Shown one piece after another: positions 41,012-49,738 of a stretch of 64,000 bases of DNA. Each line of letters starts with the position of its first letter. The stretch's first letter is position 1. Position numbers and translations under genes: made by a program. This DNA is from Halomonas sp. M4R1S46 (lineage in GTDB: Bacteria > Pseudomonadota > Gammaproteobacteria > Pseudomonadales > Halomonadaceae). The stretch is taken from positions 1,054,001-1,118,000 of the forward strand of contig NZ_CP107008.1 in the NCBI RefSeq assembly GCF_025725685.1. Reading direction: 5' to 3'. The notes below the pieces were generated by a model that was given only the letters and a program-made list of their open reading frames with translations, had not been told where the DNA came from and did no database searches.

Positions 41012-42061
41012 GTGAACGATCTTCTGCCACCCATCGCCGCGCCGGACGCGGCCTGCGCCGAGCGGGTCCGTCGCTATCTCGATACCCTCACCAAGCCCCC
41101 CGGCAGCCTGGGTCGCCTGGAGGCGCTGGCGGTGACCCTGGCCGGCATCACCGGCGAGGACTTCCCGCGCGTCACGCCGCCCGGCGTGGTCGTCTTCGCC
41201 GCCGACCACGGGGTGGCCGAGGAGGGCGTCTCGGCCTTCCCCCAGGCGGTGACGGCCCAGATGGTGGCCAACTTCGTCGCCGGCGGGGCGGCCATCAATG
41301 TCTTCTCGCGGCGCCTCGACGCGCGGCTGGAAGTGGTCGACGTGGGGGTGGCCGGCGAGTTGCCGGCGAGCGGGGTCGTGCACGACAGGGTACGCCCCGG
41401 CACCGCCAACCTGGCCCGGCAGGATGCCATGTCCCGCGACGAGGCCGGCTCGGCCATCGAGGTTGGCCGACGCGCCGCCGAGCGCGCCGCCGCGGCCGGC
41501 TGTCGCTGCCTGATCGTCGGCGAGATGGGCATCGCCAACACCACCGCCAGCAGCGCCATGCTGGCGGTCCTGACCGGGGCGCCGGTGGCCGAGCTGGTGG
41601 GCCCGGGCACCGGGGTGGCCGGTGACGCCCTGGCCCACAAGCGAGCGGTCATCGAGGCGGCCCTCGTCGCCCGGGCGCCGGACCCCGCCGATCCCCTGGA
41701 GGTGCTCGCCCGGCTGGGCGGCCTGGAGATCGCCGCCATGGTGGGCGCCTACCTGGGCGCGGCCGCCCGCCGCTTGCCGATCCTCGTCGATGGCTTCATC
41801 GCCACCGTGGCCGCGCTCACCGCCTGCCGCCTCGACCCGGCCCTGCGTCCCTACCTGATCTTCGGCCATCGCTCCGATGAGCCCGGCCACGGCCGGGCCC
41901 TGGCGGCGCTCGACGGCGAGCCGCTGCTGGCCATGGCGTTGCGTCTGGGCGAGGGCAGCGGCGCCGCCCTGGCCTTCCCGCTGCTCGAGGCGGCCACGGC
42001 CATGCTGGCGGAGATGGCGACCTTCGGCGATGCCGGTGTCGATGACCGCCGGGCGCGCTGA
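41012..42061 (+). CDS. cobT: Nicotinate-nucleotide-dimethylbenzimidazole phosphoribosyltransferase
   Basis: 349 aa from a GTG at 41012 with GGAGA upstream. It makes alpha-ribazole phosphate, the lower ligand of cobalamin. Family motifs include TKPPGSLGRLEALA near residue 30, VFAADHGVAEEGVSAFPQAVT near 65, GEMGIANTTASSA near 170 and the glycine-rich GPGTG near 192. First gene of the nucleotide-loop operon; no riboswitch is visible ahead of it. Confidence 0.96.
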   Translation: MNDLLPPIAAPDAACAERVRRYLDTLTKPPGSLGRLEALAVTLAGITGEDFPRVTPPGVVVFAADHGVAEEGVSAFPQAVTAQMVANFVAGGAAINVFSRRLDARLEVVDVGVAGELPASGVVHDRVRPGTANLARQDAMSRDEAGSAIEVGRRAAERAAAAGCRCLIVGEMGIANTTASSAMLAVLTGAPVAELVGPGTGVAGDALAHKRAVIEAALVARAPDPADPLEVLARLGGLEIAAMVGAYLGAAARRLPILVDGFIATVAALTACRLDPALRPYLIFGHRSDEPGHGRALAALDGEPLLAMALRLGEGSGAALAFPLLEAATAMLAEMATFGDAGVDDRRAR

Positions 42062-42163
42062 GCCGGTGGCGGTCTCGCGGCGCCCGCCCGTGCGATGCCT
42101 GGCCTTCGGGGGCGCCGTGTTCCGGGCCATCCGGGCCTCCCTGGCCGCGGGGGAGGTCGTGTC

Positions 42164-43144
42164 ATGACGCTGGCCCCGCTGTCCTGGGAGCTACTGGCGC
42201 TGATCGGCGCGGCCCTCGCCATCGACCTGCTGCTGGGCGACCCGCCCTGGCTGCCGCATCCCGTGGTGGGCATCGGCCGGGTGATCGCCCGGCTGGAGCG
42301 CGCCTGGAACCAGGGACCGGCCGCCGCCCGCCGGCGGCGCGGCATATGGCTGGCGGTGCTGGTGGTGGGCGGGACCTGGGCGCTCAGTTGGGGCCTGCTG
42401 GCATGCCTCGCCTGGCTCAGCCCCTGGCTGGCGGTGGCCGCGGAGCTCGGCCTGCTGGCCACGGCCCTGGCCGCCCGGGGGCTCGCCGAGGCCGCCCGGG
42501 CGGTGGCCGAGCCCCTGATCCGTGGGGCCTTGCCCGAGGCCCGGCAGCAGCTTGCCCGGATCGTCGGCCGTGACACCGCCGACCTCGACGAGGCCGAACT
42601 GGCCCGGGGGGCGGTGGAAACCGTGGCCGAGAACACCGTGGACGGCATCACCGCGCCCCTGTTCTGGGCACTGCTCGGCGGCGCGCCCCTGGCGCTGGCC
42701 TACAAGGCGGCCAATACCCTGGACTCCATGGTCGGCTACCGCAGCCCGCGCTTCATGGACTTCGGCCGCGCCTCGGCGCGGCTCGACGATGCCGTCAACT
42801 GGCTGCCGGCCCGCCTGACCGCCCTGTCGCTGTGGCTGGCCGCCCGGGCCATCCCCGGCAGTCGCCGCGCCGGGGCACTGGCGGCCACGCGCCGCGAGGC
42901 GTCCCGCCATCCCAGCCCCAATGCCGGCTGGCCGGAGGCCATGGTGGCCAACCTGATGGGGGTCCGGCTCGGCGGCCTCAACCACTACGCCGGGCGCCCC
43001 TCGCCGCGTGCCACCCTGGGCACGCCCCATGAGGTCCTCACCGCCGGCCATATCGAGCGTGCCATCCGTCACATGCATGGCGGCTGGCTGGCCTTCCTGC
43101 TGCTGGCCACGCCCCTGGTGCTGGTGCAGGAGTGGCTGACATGA
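42164..43144 (+). CDS. cbiB: Adenosylcobinamide-phosphate synthase CbiB/CobD
   Basis: 326 aa with four or five membrane helices from the ATG at 42164 (GGAGG upstream). It joins the aminopropanol phosphate side chain to adenosylcobyric acid. Hallmarks are DLLLGDPPWLPHPVVGIG at residues 21-38, ARGAVETVAENTVDGITAPLFW-like segment near 152, and YKAANTLDSMVGYR near 185. Overlaps the start of the next gene (ATGA). Confidence 0.95.
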   Translation: MTLAPLSWELLALIGAALAIDLLLGDPPWLPHPVVGIGRVIARLERAWNQGPAAARRRRGIWLAVLVVGGTWALSWGLLACLAWLSPWLAVAAELGLLATALAARGLAEAARAVAEPLIRGALPEARQQLARIVGRDTADLDEAELARGAVETVAENTVDGITAPLFWALLGGAPLALAYKAANTLDSMVGYRSPRFMDFGRASARLDDAVNWLPARLTALSLWLAARAIPGSRRAGALAATRREASRHPSPNAGWPEAMVANLMGVRLGGLNHYAGRPSPRATLGTPHEVLTAGHIERAIRHMHGGWLAFLLLATPLVLVQEWLT

Positions 43145-44235
43145 ATCGCCTCTCCCCACCCGACTGGCCCCGCCATGGGGGCCGCCGTGCGCCCCTGCTG
43201 GCGCGCTTCGGCCTACCGCAGGACCATCCGCTGATCGACTTCAGCGCCAACCTCAATCCGCTGGGCCCCCCGGCCTGGCTGGGCGACTGGCTGGGCGAGG
43301 CCGCGGGTCGGCTCGCCGACTACCCGGACCCGGACGACGACCGGGCCCGCCGGGCCATCGCCGCCCGCGAAGGGCTGACCCCCGAGCAGGTGCTGCCCAC
43401 CAACGGCGGCGCCGAGGCGATTTACCTGGCGGCGGCCCTGCACGCCGGCGGTCGGGCACTGGTAATCGAGCCGACCTTCGGCGAGTACCGTCGGGCCTGT
43501 GACCATTATGGCCTGGCGGTGGCGTCGCTGGCGCTGTGCGGCGAGGCCTTCCGGCTCGACGTCGCCGCCACCGAGCGGGCCCTGGCCGAGGTGGACGTCG
43601 CCTTCCTGTGCCGGCCCAACAATCCCACCGGCACCCTGGTGCCCCGGCAGGCCATCGAGCGCCTGCTCGCCCGGGGGCGCGAGACCGGCACGACCCTGGT
43701 GGTGGACGAGGCCTTCGTCGACTTCACCGACGGCGACGAGCGCCTCACCCCGCTGCTGGCGGGGGCGCCGAACCTGCTGCTGCTGCGCTCCTTGACCAAG
43801 CTCTTCGACCTGCCGGGCCTGCGCCTCGGCTACCTGCTCGGCGCCCCCGCGCTGGTGCGAGGGGCCCGCGCCCGGCAGATGCCCTGGAGCGTCAATGCCC
43901 TGGCGCTGGGGCTGGTGGCCCCGCTGCTGGCCGACGCCGACTACCTGGCGCGCACCCGGGACTGGCTGGCCGGGCAGCGTCCGGCCATGCCCGAGGCGGT
44001 TCGCGAGCTGGGCTACGACGTGCCGCCCACCCAGGCCAACTACTTCCTGCTGGGCGGAAGGTGGCAGGCGCAGGAGGCGGAGGCGCTCTTCGCCTTCTTG
44101 CTGCGCCGGGGCCTGCTGGCCCGGCATACCCACTCCTTTCCCGGCCTCGATGGCCGCTGGCTGCGCCTGGCCCTGCGCGACGGCCCGGACAACGCGCGCC
44201 TGCTGGCGGCCCTGGCCGAGTGGCGGCGCCCATGA
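43141..44235 (+). CDS. cobD: Threonine-phosphate decarboxylase (CobD/CobC type)
   Basis: 364-aa PLP enzyme (aminotransferase class I/II fold) that provides (R)-1-aminopropan-2-ol phosphate for the previous step. IDFSANLNPLGPP near residue 38, CRPNNPTGT near 160 and the PLP lysine in LRSLTKLFDLPGLRLGY near 220 are clear. The start is the ATG that overlaps the cbiB stop. Overlaps cobU by four bases. Confidence 0.95.
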   Translation: MNRLSPPDWPRHGGRRAPLLARFGLPQDHPLIDFSANLNPLGPPAWLGDWLGEAAGRLADYPDPDDDRARRAIAAREGLTPEQVLPTNGGAEAIYLAAALHAGGRALVIEPTFGEYRRACDHYGLAVASLALCGEAFRLDVAATERALAEVDVAFLCRPNNPTGTLVPRQAIERLLARGRETGTTLVVDEAFVDFTDGDERLTPLLAGAPNLLLLRSLTKLFDLPGLRLGYLLGAPALVRGARARQMPWSVNALALGLVAPLLADADYLARTRDWLAGQRPAMPEAVRELGYDVPPTQANYFLLGGRWQAQEAEALFAFLLRRGLLARHTHSFPGLDGRWLRLALRDGPDNARLLAALAEWRRP

Positions 44236-44768
44236 TCGCCTTCGTCTCCGGCGGGGCGCGCTCGGGCAAGAGCGCGGTGGCCGAGGCCCTGGCCCGGGCG
44301 TGGCGATCGCCGCGCCCCGGCGGCCTCGTCTACCTGGCCACGGCCCGGGTCGCCGACGACGAGATGGCAGCAAGGGTCGCCCGCCACCGACGCGAGCGCG
44401 GCGAGGACTGGGTGACCCTCGAGGCGCCCCTGGATCTGGCCGGTGCCCTGGTTGGAGTCGAGGCGGGCAGCAGCGTGCTGCTGGACTGCCTGACCCTGTG
44501 GGCCAGCCAGGCGCTGTTCGAGGCCCGCCTGGCGGAGGCGGAGGGGGCGGCGAGGCTCCAGCAACTGGTCGCGACGGCCCGTCGTCGCGACATCGCCCTG
44601 GTGGTGGTCTCCAATGATCTCAACGAGGACCTGCCCCCCCGGGACCCCCTGGTCTGGCGCTACCTGGCCTTCCTGCAGGGCCTGCACCGCGAGCTGGCCC
44701 GGCGGGCGGATCGGGTAATCGAGGTGGTGGCCGGCCAGCCCATCGACTGGAAGGGAGAGAGCCCATGA
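44232..44768 (+). CDS. cobU: Adenosylcobinamide kinase / guanylyltransferase
   Basis: 178 aa. P-loop GGARSGKS at residues 7-14, the HRRERGEDW motif carrying the guanylylated histidine near residue 55, and LLDCLTLWASQAL near residue 82 define CobU/CobP. It activates cobinamide to the GDP form. Both kinase and transferase residues are present, in contrast to the homologue at 46142. Confidence 0.95.
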   Translation: MIAFVSGGARSGKSAVAEALARAWRSPRPGGLVYLATARVADDEMAARVARHRRERGEDWVTLEAPLDLAGALVGVEAGSSVLLDCLTLWASQALFEARLAEAEGAARLQQLVATARRRDIALVVVSNDLNEDLPPRDPLVWRYLAFLQGLHRELARRADRVIEVVAGQPIDWKGESP

Positions 44769-45523
44769 AGGACGCCGCCTTCGGCACGCTGCTGGCGATC
44801 CAGTTCCTGACCCGGTTGCCGGTGCCGGTGGCCTGTCCCTGGACCCCGGCCACCCGACGCTGGGCGGCGCGGGCCTATCCGCTGGTGGGCGCGCTGCTCG
44901 GGGCCCTGGCGGGGGGCGTCGGCACGCTGCTGCAGCCGCTGTTGCCCACGCCGCTGCTGGCCCTGCTGCTGCTCAGTCTGTGGGTGGCGCTCTCCGGCGG
45001 CCTGCACCTGGATGGCCTGATGGACCTGGCCGATGCCCTGGGCAGCAACGCCCCGCTGGACCGCCGCTGGGCGATCATGAAGGATGCCCAGGTGGGCAGC
45101 TTCGCCGTGCTGGCGCTGGTCTTCCACCTGGCGTGGAAGGCCGCCCTGCTGTGGGCCCTGCTCGAGGCCGGCGCGAGCCCCTGGTGGCTGGTACCGATCG
45201 CCACCCTGGCGCGGCTCGGCGGCCTCGGCCTGCTGGTGGGCGTGTCGGCGGCGCGGCGGGAGGGCCTGGCCCACGCCTGGCAGCAGAGCCTCGGCGCCCG
45301 GGATCTCGCCCTGGCGGCGCTGCTGCCGCTGGCCGGGCTCGTCGTCGTGCCCGGTGCGGCCTGGCTGGCCCTGGGCCTGGCGGCCTTCATCATCATCTAC
45401 GGCCTGGCGGTGCGCCGGGCCTTCGGCGGCATCAACGGCGATATCGTCGGGGCCGCCATCGAGGGAGGAGAACTATGCTTGCTGCTGATCGCCTGGAGCT
45501 GGTGGTCGTTCGCCCCGGCCTGA
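44765..45523 (+). CDS. cobS: Adenosylcobinamide-GDP ribazoletransferase (cobalamin synthase)
   Basis: 252 aa, membrane protein with about six helices. LAIQFLTRLPVP near the start, GGLHLDGLMDLADALGS at residues 78-94 with the acidic metal site, and RRWAIMKDAQVGSFAV are diagnostic of CobS. The last 17 residues are translated from DNA that in another frame resembles the start of cobC. Overlaps cobU by four bases. Confidence 0.95.
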   Translation: MKDAAFGTLLAIQFLTRLPVPVACPWTPATRRWAARAYPLVGALLGALAGGVGTLLQPLLPTPLLALLLLSLWVALSGGLHLDGLMDLADALGSNAPLDRRWAIMKDAQVGSFAVLALVFHLAWKAALLWALLEAGASPWWLVPIATLARLGGLGLLVGVSAARREGLAHAWQQSLGARDLALAALLPLAGLVVVPGAAWLALGLAAFIIIYGLAVRRAFGGINGDIVGAAIEGGELCLLLIAWSWWSFAPA

Positions 45524-45610
45524 GGGCTGGCCCATGGCAGGGCGAGGATCACTCATGAGCGATATTGCCCGACTCGAGCTGGTCGTGGTGCGCCATGGCC
45601 TCACGGCCTG
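45490..45610 (+). repeat. Imperfect tandem copy of the cobC 5' coding region
   Basis: Bases 45490-45530 match 45570-45610 at 30 of 41 positions with no gap (offset 80). In the cobC-like frame the first copy reads DRLELVVVRPGLRAG and the second, the true start of cobC, reads ARLELVVVRHGLTAW. A GGAGGAG site and ATG precede the first copy at 45475-45477, and that frame stays open across the true cobC start. It looks like an old partial duplication of the gene start. Confidence 0.6.
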
Positions 45611-46190
45611 GAACCGCGAGCGTCGCTACCAGGGACAGCGCGACATCCCGCTGCTGCTGCCCGAGGCGCTGGCGGACATGGACCGGCTGCGCGACGCGCT
45701 GGCGGACGTCGCCTTCGACGCCATCCACTGCAGCGACCTGATCCGCTGTCGCCAGACGCTGGCCCATCTGCTGGAGGGGCGCGGGGCGACGCCGCGCTTC
45801 GATGCCCGGCTACGCGAGCTGGACTTCGGCGACTACGAGGGCCGCACCTGGGAGGCGTTGAAGGACGACCCGGGCTATCGGGCCTGGGTGGATAGCCACG
45901 GCAGGCGGGCCACGCCGGGCGGCGAGTCGGCGGAGGATCTCTGGGCCCGGCTCTCGGCCTGGCTGGAGGGCGTGCTGGCCGAGGCCCGCGAGTCTCGGCA
46001 CCGCCGCGTGCTGGCGGTGAGTCATGGGGGCGCCATCCGCGAGCTGCGACGGCGCCTGGAGGCGGTGGATTTCTGGGACGGGGTGGTCGGCCAGGCCCAG
46101 GGCCGCCGTTTCGTCTTCGTTCGACAGGGGAGCGACTGGCAATGCAGCTGTTCATCGGCGGTGCCTGTGCCGGCAAGCGCGACACCGTAG
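45555..46190 (+). CDS. cobC: Alpha-ribazole phosphatase-like histidine phosphatase
   Basis: 211 aa from the ATG at 45555. VVRHGLTAWN at residues 11-20 has the phosphohistidine RHG; LRELDFGDYEGRTWEAL near residue 88 and VSHGGAIRELRR near 157 complete the histidine-phosphatase set. It dephosphorylates alpha-ribazole-5'-phosphate in the nucleotide-loop branch. Its 3' end overlaps the CobU-like gene by 49 bases. Confidence 0.9.
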   Translation: MSDIARLELVVVRHGLTAWNRERRYQGQRDIPLLLPEALADMDRLRDALADVAFDAIHCSDLIRCRQTLAHLLEGRGATPRFDARLRELDFGDYEGRTWEALKDDPGYRAWVDSHGRRATPGGESAEDLWARLSAWLEGVLAEARESRHRRVLAVSHGGAIRELRRRLEAVDFWDGVVGQAQGRRFVFVRQGSDWQCSCSSAVPVPASATP

Positions 46191-46597
46191 CGGCGCGTTT
46201 CCCCGCGGCCGTCTGGCTGAGGGCGGGGGAAGGCGGCGCGCTTTCCGGTTGGCGCGACCGGCTCGCCTCGGGACGCGCCCTGGTGATCACCGGCTGGGGC
46301 GACTGGCTCGTCGGGGCCCTGAGCGGCGAGCCCGACGACGACCGGCTGCGAGGGTGGCTGGTCGACGAGCTGGCGGCGATGGGCGAGGCCGAGCGGCAGA
46401 CGGGCGGCGAGGTCGTGCTGATCCTGCCGGAGATGGGCCGCGGGATCGTGCCCCTGGCGCCGGAGGATCGTCGCCTGCGCGACCTGGCCGGCTGGCTGGC
46501 CCAGGACGCCGCGGCCCGGGCCGAGGCGGTCTGGTACGTGCGTCACGGGCTGGTGCGGCGGCTGAGCCAGGTCAAGCCGGTGGCGGATGTGCGTTGA
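46142..46597 (+). CDS. CobU-family protein lacking the guanylylation histidine
   Basis: 151 aa. MQLFIGGACAGKRD carries a P-loop at residues 6-13, and LPEMGRGIVPLAPEDRRLRDLAGWLAQ near residues 97-125 matches the C-terminal NEVGMGIVP...RRFRDLAG motif of CobU/CobP. The segment between (with the HRxRR histidine that is guanylylated, and the DCLTLW strand) is missing or unrecognisable. It may be a kinase-only adenosylcobinamide kinase or a regulator. Overlaps cobC and ends the operon. Confidence 0.75.
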   Translation: MQLFIGGACAGKRDTVAARFPAAVWLRAGEGGALSGWRDRLASGRALVITGWGDWLVGALSGEPDDDRLRGWLVDELAAMGEAERQTGGEVVLILPEMGRGIVPLAPEDRRLRDLAGWLAQDAAARAEAVWYVRHGLVRRLSQVKPVADVR

Positions 46598-46644
46598 CGC
46601 CCCCCCGGCCGGTTGCTAGCTTACGCCCACTCTCAGGTGACCAG

Positions 46645-46707
46645 GGAGCCTGCCGGACACGACACTGATCGACTTCTCGCGACGATCGGTCATGCCCGAC
46701 AGGCTCC
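46645..46707 (+). promoter_or_regulatory. Large stem-loop ahead of the btuB riboswitch
   Basis: GGAGCCTG (46645-46652) pairs with CAGGCTCC (46700-46707), continued by CGG/CCG and by GATCG/CGATC further in. A second hairpin GGCCCG/CGGGCC (46709-46726) follows at once. With no T-run, it is either a 3' stabiliser of the cobT operon mRNA or an upstream element of the btuB leader. Confidence 0.5.
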
Positions 46708-46720
46708 AGGCCCGCGCAGA

Positions 46721-46888
46721 CGGGCCAGGTTGAAACGGGAAGTCGGTGACGCGGCAACGCCAGCCCGACGCTGCCCCCGCAACGGTGATCGAGTCACGGA
46801 CCGCTATTCGCCACTGTGCTTCGACACGGGAAGGCGGCGGTCCCGAGGCGCCAGCGCCTCCCTCGTCAGCCCGGAGACCGGCCTGTGA
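46721..46888 (+). promoter_or_regulatory. Cobalamin riboswitch controlling btuBFCD
   Basis: The conserved core is present in order: GAAACGGGAA, GGTGA, CTGCCCCCGCAACGGT at about 46771-46786, CACGGGAAGG and the B12 box AGCCCGGAGACCGGCCTGT at 46868-46886. It lies 130 bases upstream of btuB. Adenosylcobalamin binding is expected to reduce expression of the uptake operon. Confidence 0.95.
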
Positions 46889-47018
46889 GCGCATGCCGGG
46901 ACGCGGAGGGCGATCCGAGGGCAGGGCGACACGCCGCGGATCCCGCCCCGGAGCCCCTTCCCGCCTGGCCTTCGAGGGTTCATGCCGCGCGGGTGCGTGC
47001 GGCCCTGGGAAAACGATC

Positions 47019-48839
47019 ATGATCACACCGTTCTTCCGCCGCCGGGCGCTGGCCGTCCTGTGCCTGGGCGTGGCGCCGCTGGCCGGCGCCGCCGAGACCG
47101 ACGACAGCGTCAGCGAGACCGCGCTGCGCCTCGACCCGCTGGTGGTCTCGGCGACCCTTTCCCCGCGGACCACCAGCGAGTCGCTGGCCTCGGTCACCGT
47201 CCTCGACGAGGCGGCGCTGCGCCGCCAGGACCCCAAGGCCATCACCGACATCCTGCGTGCCCAGCCCGGGGTGGATGTCACGACCAACGGCAGCTTCGGC
47301 AAGACCAGCAGCGTCTTCCTGCGCGGCACCGGCAGCGAGTCGACGCTGCTGATGATCGACGGCATTCGGCTGCGCTCCGCCACCACCGGCGGCCCGGCCT
47401 GGCAGTTCCTCGACCCGCGCATGTTCGAGCGCATCGAGGTGGTGCGCGGCCCCCGGGGCAGCCTCTACGGCGCCGACGCCGTGGGCGGGGTGGTGCAGCT
47501 GTTCACCCCCGAGGGCGAGGACGGGCCCTCGCCGAGCATCACCCTGGGCGGCGGCTCCTTCGACACCCGGCACCTCGGGGCCAGCCTCTCCGGCGCCGAG
47601 GGGGGCACCCGCTACGCCTTCTCGGCGAGCCACTTCGACACCGAGGGCACCGAGGTCGTCGAGGGAGAGGGCGACAAGGGCTATGACAACACCACCGGCT
47701 TCGCGCGGCTCTCGCACACCTTCGCGGGCGGTGGCGAGGTCGGCGTGCTCGCGCTGCGCGCCCGGGGCAACACCGAGTTCGTCGGCGGCGACACCGATTT
47801 CGTCCAGCAGGTGGCCGGCGTCTACGGCGAGCTGCCGGTGACCGAGGCCTGGACCAGCCGCCTGACGCTCAGCGAGGCCCGCGACGAGAGCGACAACACC
47901 GATGCCTTCGGCGACTCCGTGATCGATACGCTCACCCACACCGCCCGCTGGGAGAACAGCCTCGAGGTCGGCCCCCACGAACTGGTGGCCGGCGTCGAGG
48001 CCAGCCGCGACGAGGTTTCCGGGACCACCGCCTTCACCGAGGACAGCCGCGACAACGTCGCCGGCTTCGCCCAGGCGCTGATGGATTTCTCGCCGCTCTC
48101 CGTGCAGGCCGGCCTGCGCCACGACGACAACGAGGCCTTCGGCGAGGAAGTCACCGGCAGCCTGGCGCTGGGCTACGATCTCGACGCCCATCACACCCTG
48201 CGGGCCAGCTATGGCACGGCCTTCCGGGCGCCCACCTTCAACGAGCTCTACTGGCCCGGCTTCGGCAACCCCGACCTCGACCCCGAGCGTTCCGGGACCG
48301 TCGAGCTGGGCCTGCGTGGCCAGTTCGGCAAGGGGTTCTGGGACCTGGCGGTCTACCGCACCGAGGTGGACGACCTGATCGCCAATACCCTGGTCGACGG
48401 CCGCTTCGCCCCCTTCAATGTCGATGAGGCCCGCATCCGCGGGGTGGAGCTCGCCACCGGCGCCGAGGTGCTGGACTGGACCCTGCGCGCGGCGCTGACC
48501 TATGTCGACCCGGAGGACCGCGAGACCGGCAACCGCCTGGTGCGCCGGGCCTCCCGCAGCCTGCGGCTGGACGCCGACCGAGCGCTGGGCGACTGGACCC
48601 TCGGCGGCTCCCTGATCGCCCAGGGCCACCGCTACAACGACGCCGCCAACGACGAGCGGTTGCCCGGCTTCGGTATCGTCAACCTGCGGGCCGGCTGGCA
48701 GTTCGCACCGCTGTGGTCGACGCGCCTGACCCTGGAGAACGTCTTCGATCGGGACGTGGTCACCGCCCGTGACTTCAGCGGGCGCGACTACCTGAATGCC
48801 GGCCGCGCGGCCTTCCTCAGCGTGCGCTTCGGCGAGTGA
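47019..48839 (+). CDS. btuB: TonB-dependent cobalamin receptor BtuB
   Basis: 606 aa. Signal peptide residues 1-24, TonB box LDPLVVSAT at 38-46, plug domain about 50-165 (TDILRAQPGVDVT, VVRGPRGSLYGADAVGGVVQLFT) and a 22-strand barrel with the receptor motifs ASYGTAFRAPTFNELYWPGFGNPDLDPE near residue 400. It ends in the family's terminal aromatic motif, AFLSVRFGE. It imports B12 across the outer membrane. The ATG at 47019 is the first that gives a signal peptide. Controlled by the riboswitch upstream. Confidence 0.95.
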   Translation: MITPFFRRRALAVLCLGVAPLAGAAETDDSVSETALRLDPLVVSATLSPRTTSESLASVTVLDEAALRRQDPKAITDILRAQPGVDVTTNGSFGKTSSVFLRGTGSESTLLMIDGIRLRSATTGGPAWQFLDPRMFERIEVVRGPRGSLYGADAVGGVVQLFTPEGEDGPSPSITLGGGSFDTRHLGASLSGAEGGTRYAFSASHFDTEGTEVVEGEGDKGYDNTTGFARLSHTFAGGGEVGVLALRARGNTEFVGGDTDFVQQVAGVYGELPVTEAWTSRLTLSEARDESDNTDAFGDSVIDTLTHTARWENSLEVGPHELVAGVEASRDEVSGTTAFTEDSRDNVAGFAQALMDFSPLSVQAGLRHDDNEAFGEEVTGSLALGYDLDAHHTLRASYGTAFRAPTFNELYWPGFGNPDLDPERSGTVELGLRGQFGKGFWDLAVYRTEVDDLIANTLVDGRFAPFNVDEARIRGVELATGAEVLDWTLRAALTYVDPEDRETGNRLVRRASRSLRLDADRALGDWTLGGSLIAQGHRYNDAANDERLPGFGIVNLRAGWQFAPLWSTRLTLENVFDRDVVTARDFSGRDYLNAGRAAFLSVRFGE

Positions 48840-49738
48840 TGAGCCGGCGCTGTCGCTGCCTCTGGATGGCGGCCCTGGCCCTGTGGCTCGGGGCCGCCCT
48901 GTCCGGTGCGGTCAGGGCCGAGGTCTGCGTCAGCGACGCCGCCGCCCGCGAGGTCTGCCTGGACGCCCCGGCGCGGCGCATCGTCGCGCTCTCGCCCGGC
49001 GTCACCGAGTTGCTGTTCGCCGCCGGCGCCGGCGAGCGGCTGGTGGGGGCGGTCAGCTTCAGCGACTATCCGCCCGCGGCCCGGGCGCTGCCCCGGGTGG
49101 GCAGCTACGATCGCCTCGACCTCGAGGCCCTGCTGGCCCTGGCGCCCGACCTGGTGGTGGCCTGGGCCGGCGGCAATCCCCGCGAGCAGGTCGACCGGCT
49201 GTCGGCGCTCGGCCTGCCGGTATTCTTCTCCGACGCCGGCGACTTCGCCGCCATCGCCGCCAGCCTGGAGCGCCTCGGCGCCCTGGCCGGCAGCGAGGCG
49301 GCGGGACGGGCCGCGGCGACGCGGCTGCGTGGGCAAGTGGCCGAGTTGCGCGCACGCTACGCCGATGCCGCCCCGGTACCGGTCTTCTACCAGGTCTGGG
49401 AGCGGCCGCTGATGACGGTCAACGGTGAACACTGGATCAGCCGGGCGTTGGCGCTGTGCGGCGGCGAGAACCTGTTCGCCGGGGAGGCGCCGCTGGTACC
49501 GCGGATCGGCGTCGAGGCGGTGCTGGCCCGGGACCCCGAGGTCATCGTCACCGGCGGCATGGGCAAGGCCGACTCCACCTGGCTGATGGCCTGGCGCGAG
49601 TTTCCGGAGCTGACCGCGGTGCGCCGAGACAACCTCTTCTTCGTCGACCCGGACCTGGTCCAGCGGGCCACGCCGCGGCTGGTGCAGGGCACCCGGGCGC
49701 TCTGCGCCCATCTGGAGACGGCCCGTGAACGGCGCTAG
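48839..49738 (+). CDS. btuF: Cobalamin ABC transporter binding protein BtuF
   Basis: 299 aa from the ATG at 48839, which overlaps the btuB stop; a GTG three bases earlier is an alternative. Signal peptide residues 1-28. The mature protein has the BtuF/FecB fold: RRIVALSPGVTELLFAAGAGERLVGAVSFSDYP and a VDRLSALGLPVFFS run, with WERPLMTVNGEHWISRAL near residue 185. It is the periplasmic B12 carrier for BtuCD. Overlaps btuC by 14 bases. Confidence 0.93.
   Translation: MSRRCRCLWMAALALWLGAALSGAVRAEVCVSDAAAREVCLDAPARRIVALSPGVTELLFAAGAGERLVGAVSFSDYPPAARALPRVGSYDRLDLEALLALAPDLVVAWAGGNPREQVDRLSALGLPVFFSDAGDFAAIAASLERLGALAGSEAAGRAAATRLRGQVAELRARYADAAPVPVFYQVWERPLMTVNGEHWISRALALCGGENLFAGEAPLVPRIGVEAVLARDPEVIVTGGMGKADSTWLMAWREFPELTAVRRDNLFFVDPDLVQRATPRLVQGTRALCAHLETARERR

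Larger units (their letters stand above)
46598..47018. other. Leader region of the btuBFCD operon
   Basis: 421 bases without a gene: two hairpins at 46645-46726, the cobalamin riboswitch and a 130-base GC-rich tail that leads to the btuB start. A frame open through the riboswitch into btuB is incidental. Confidence 0.8.

Noticed and set aside
46746..47018. N-terminal extension of BtuB by 91 codons
   Set aside because: The extension is translated riboswitch sequence; the ATG at 47019 starts a proper signal peptide.
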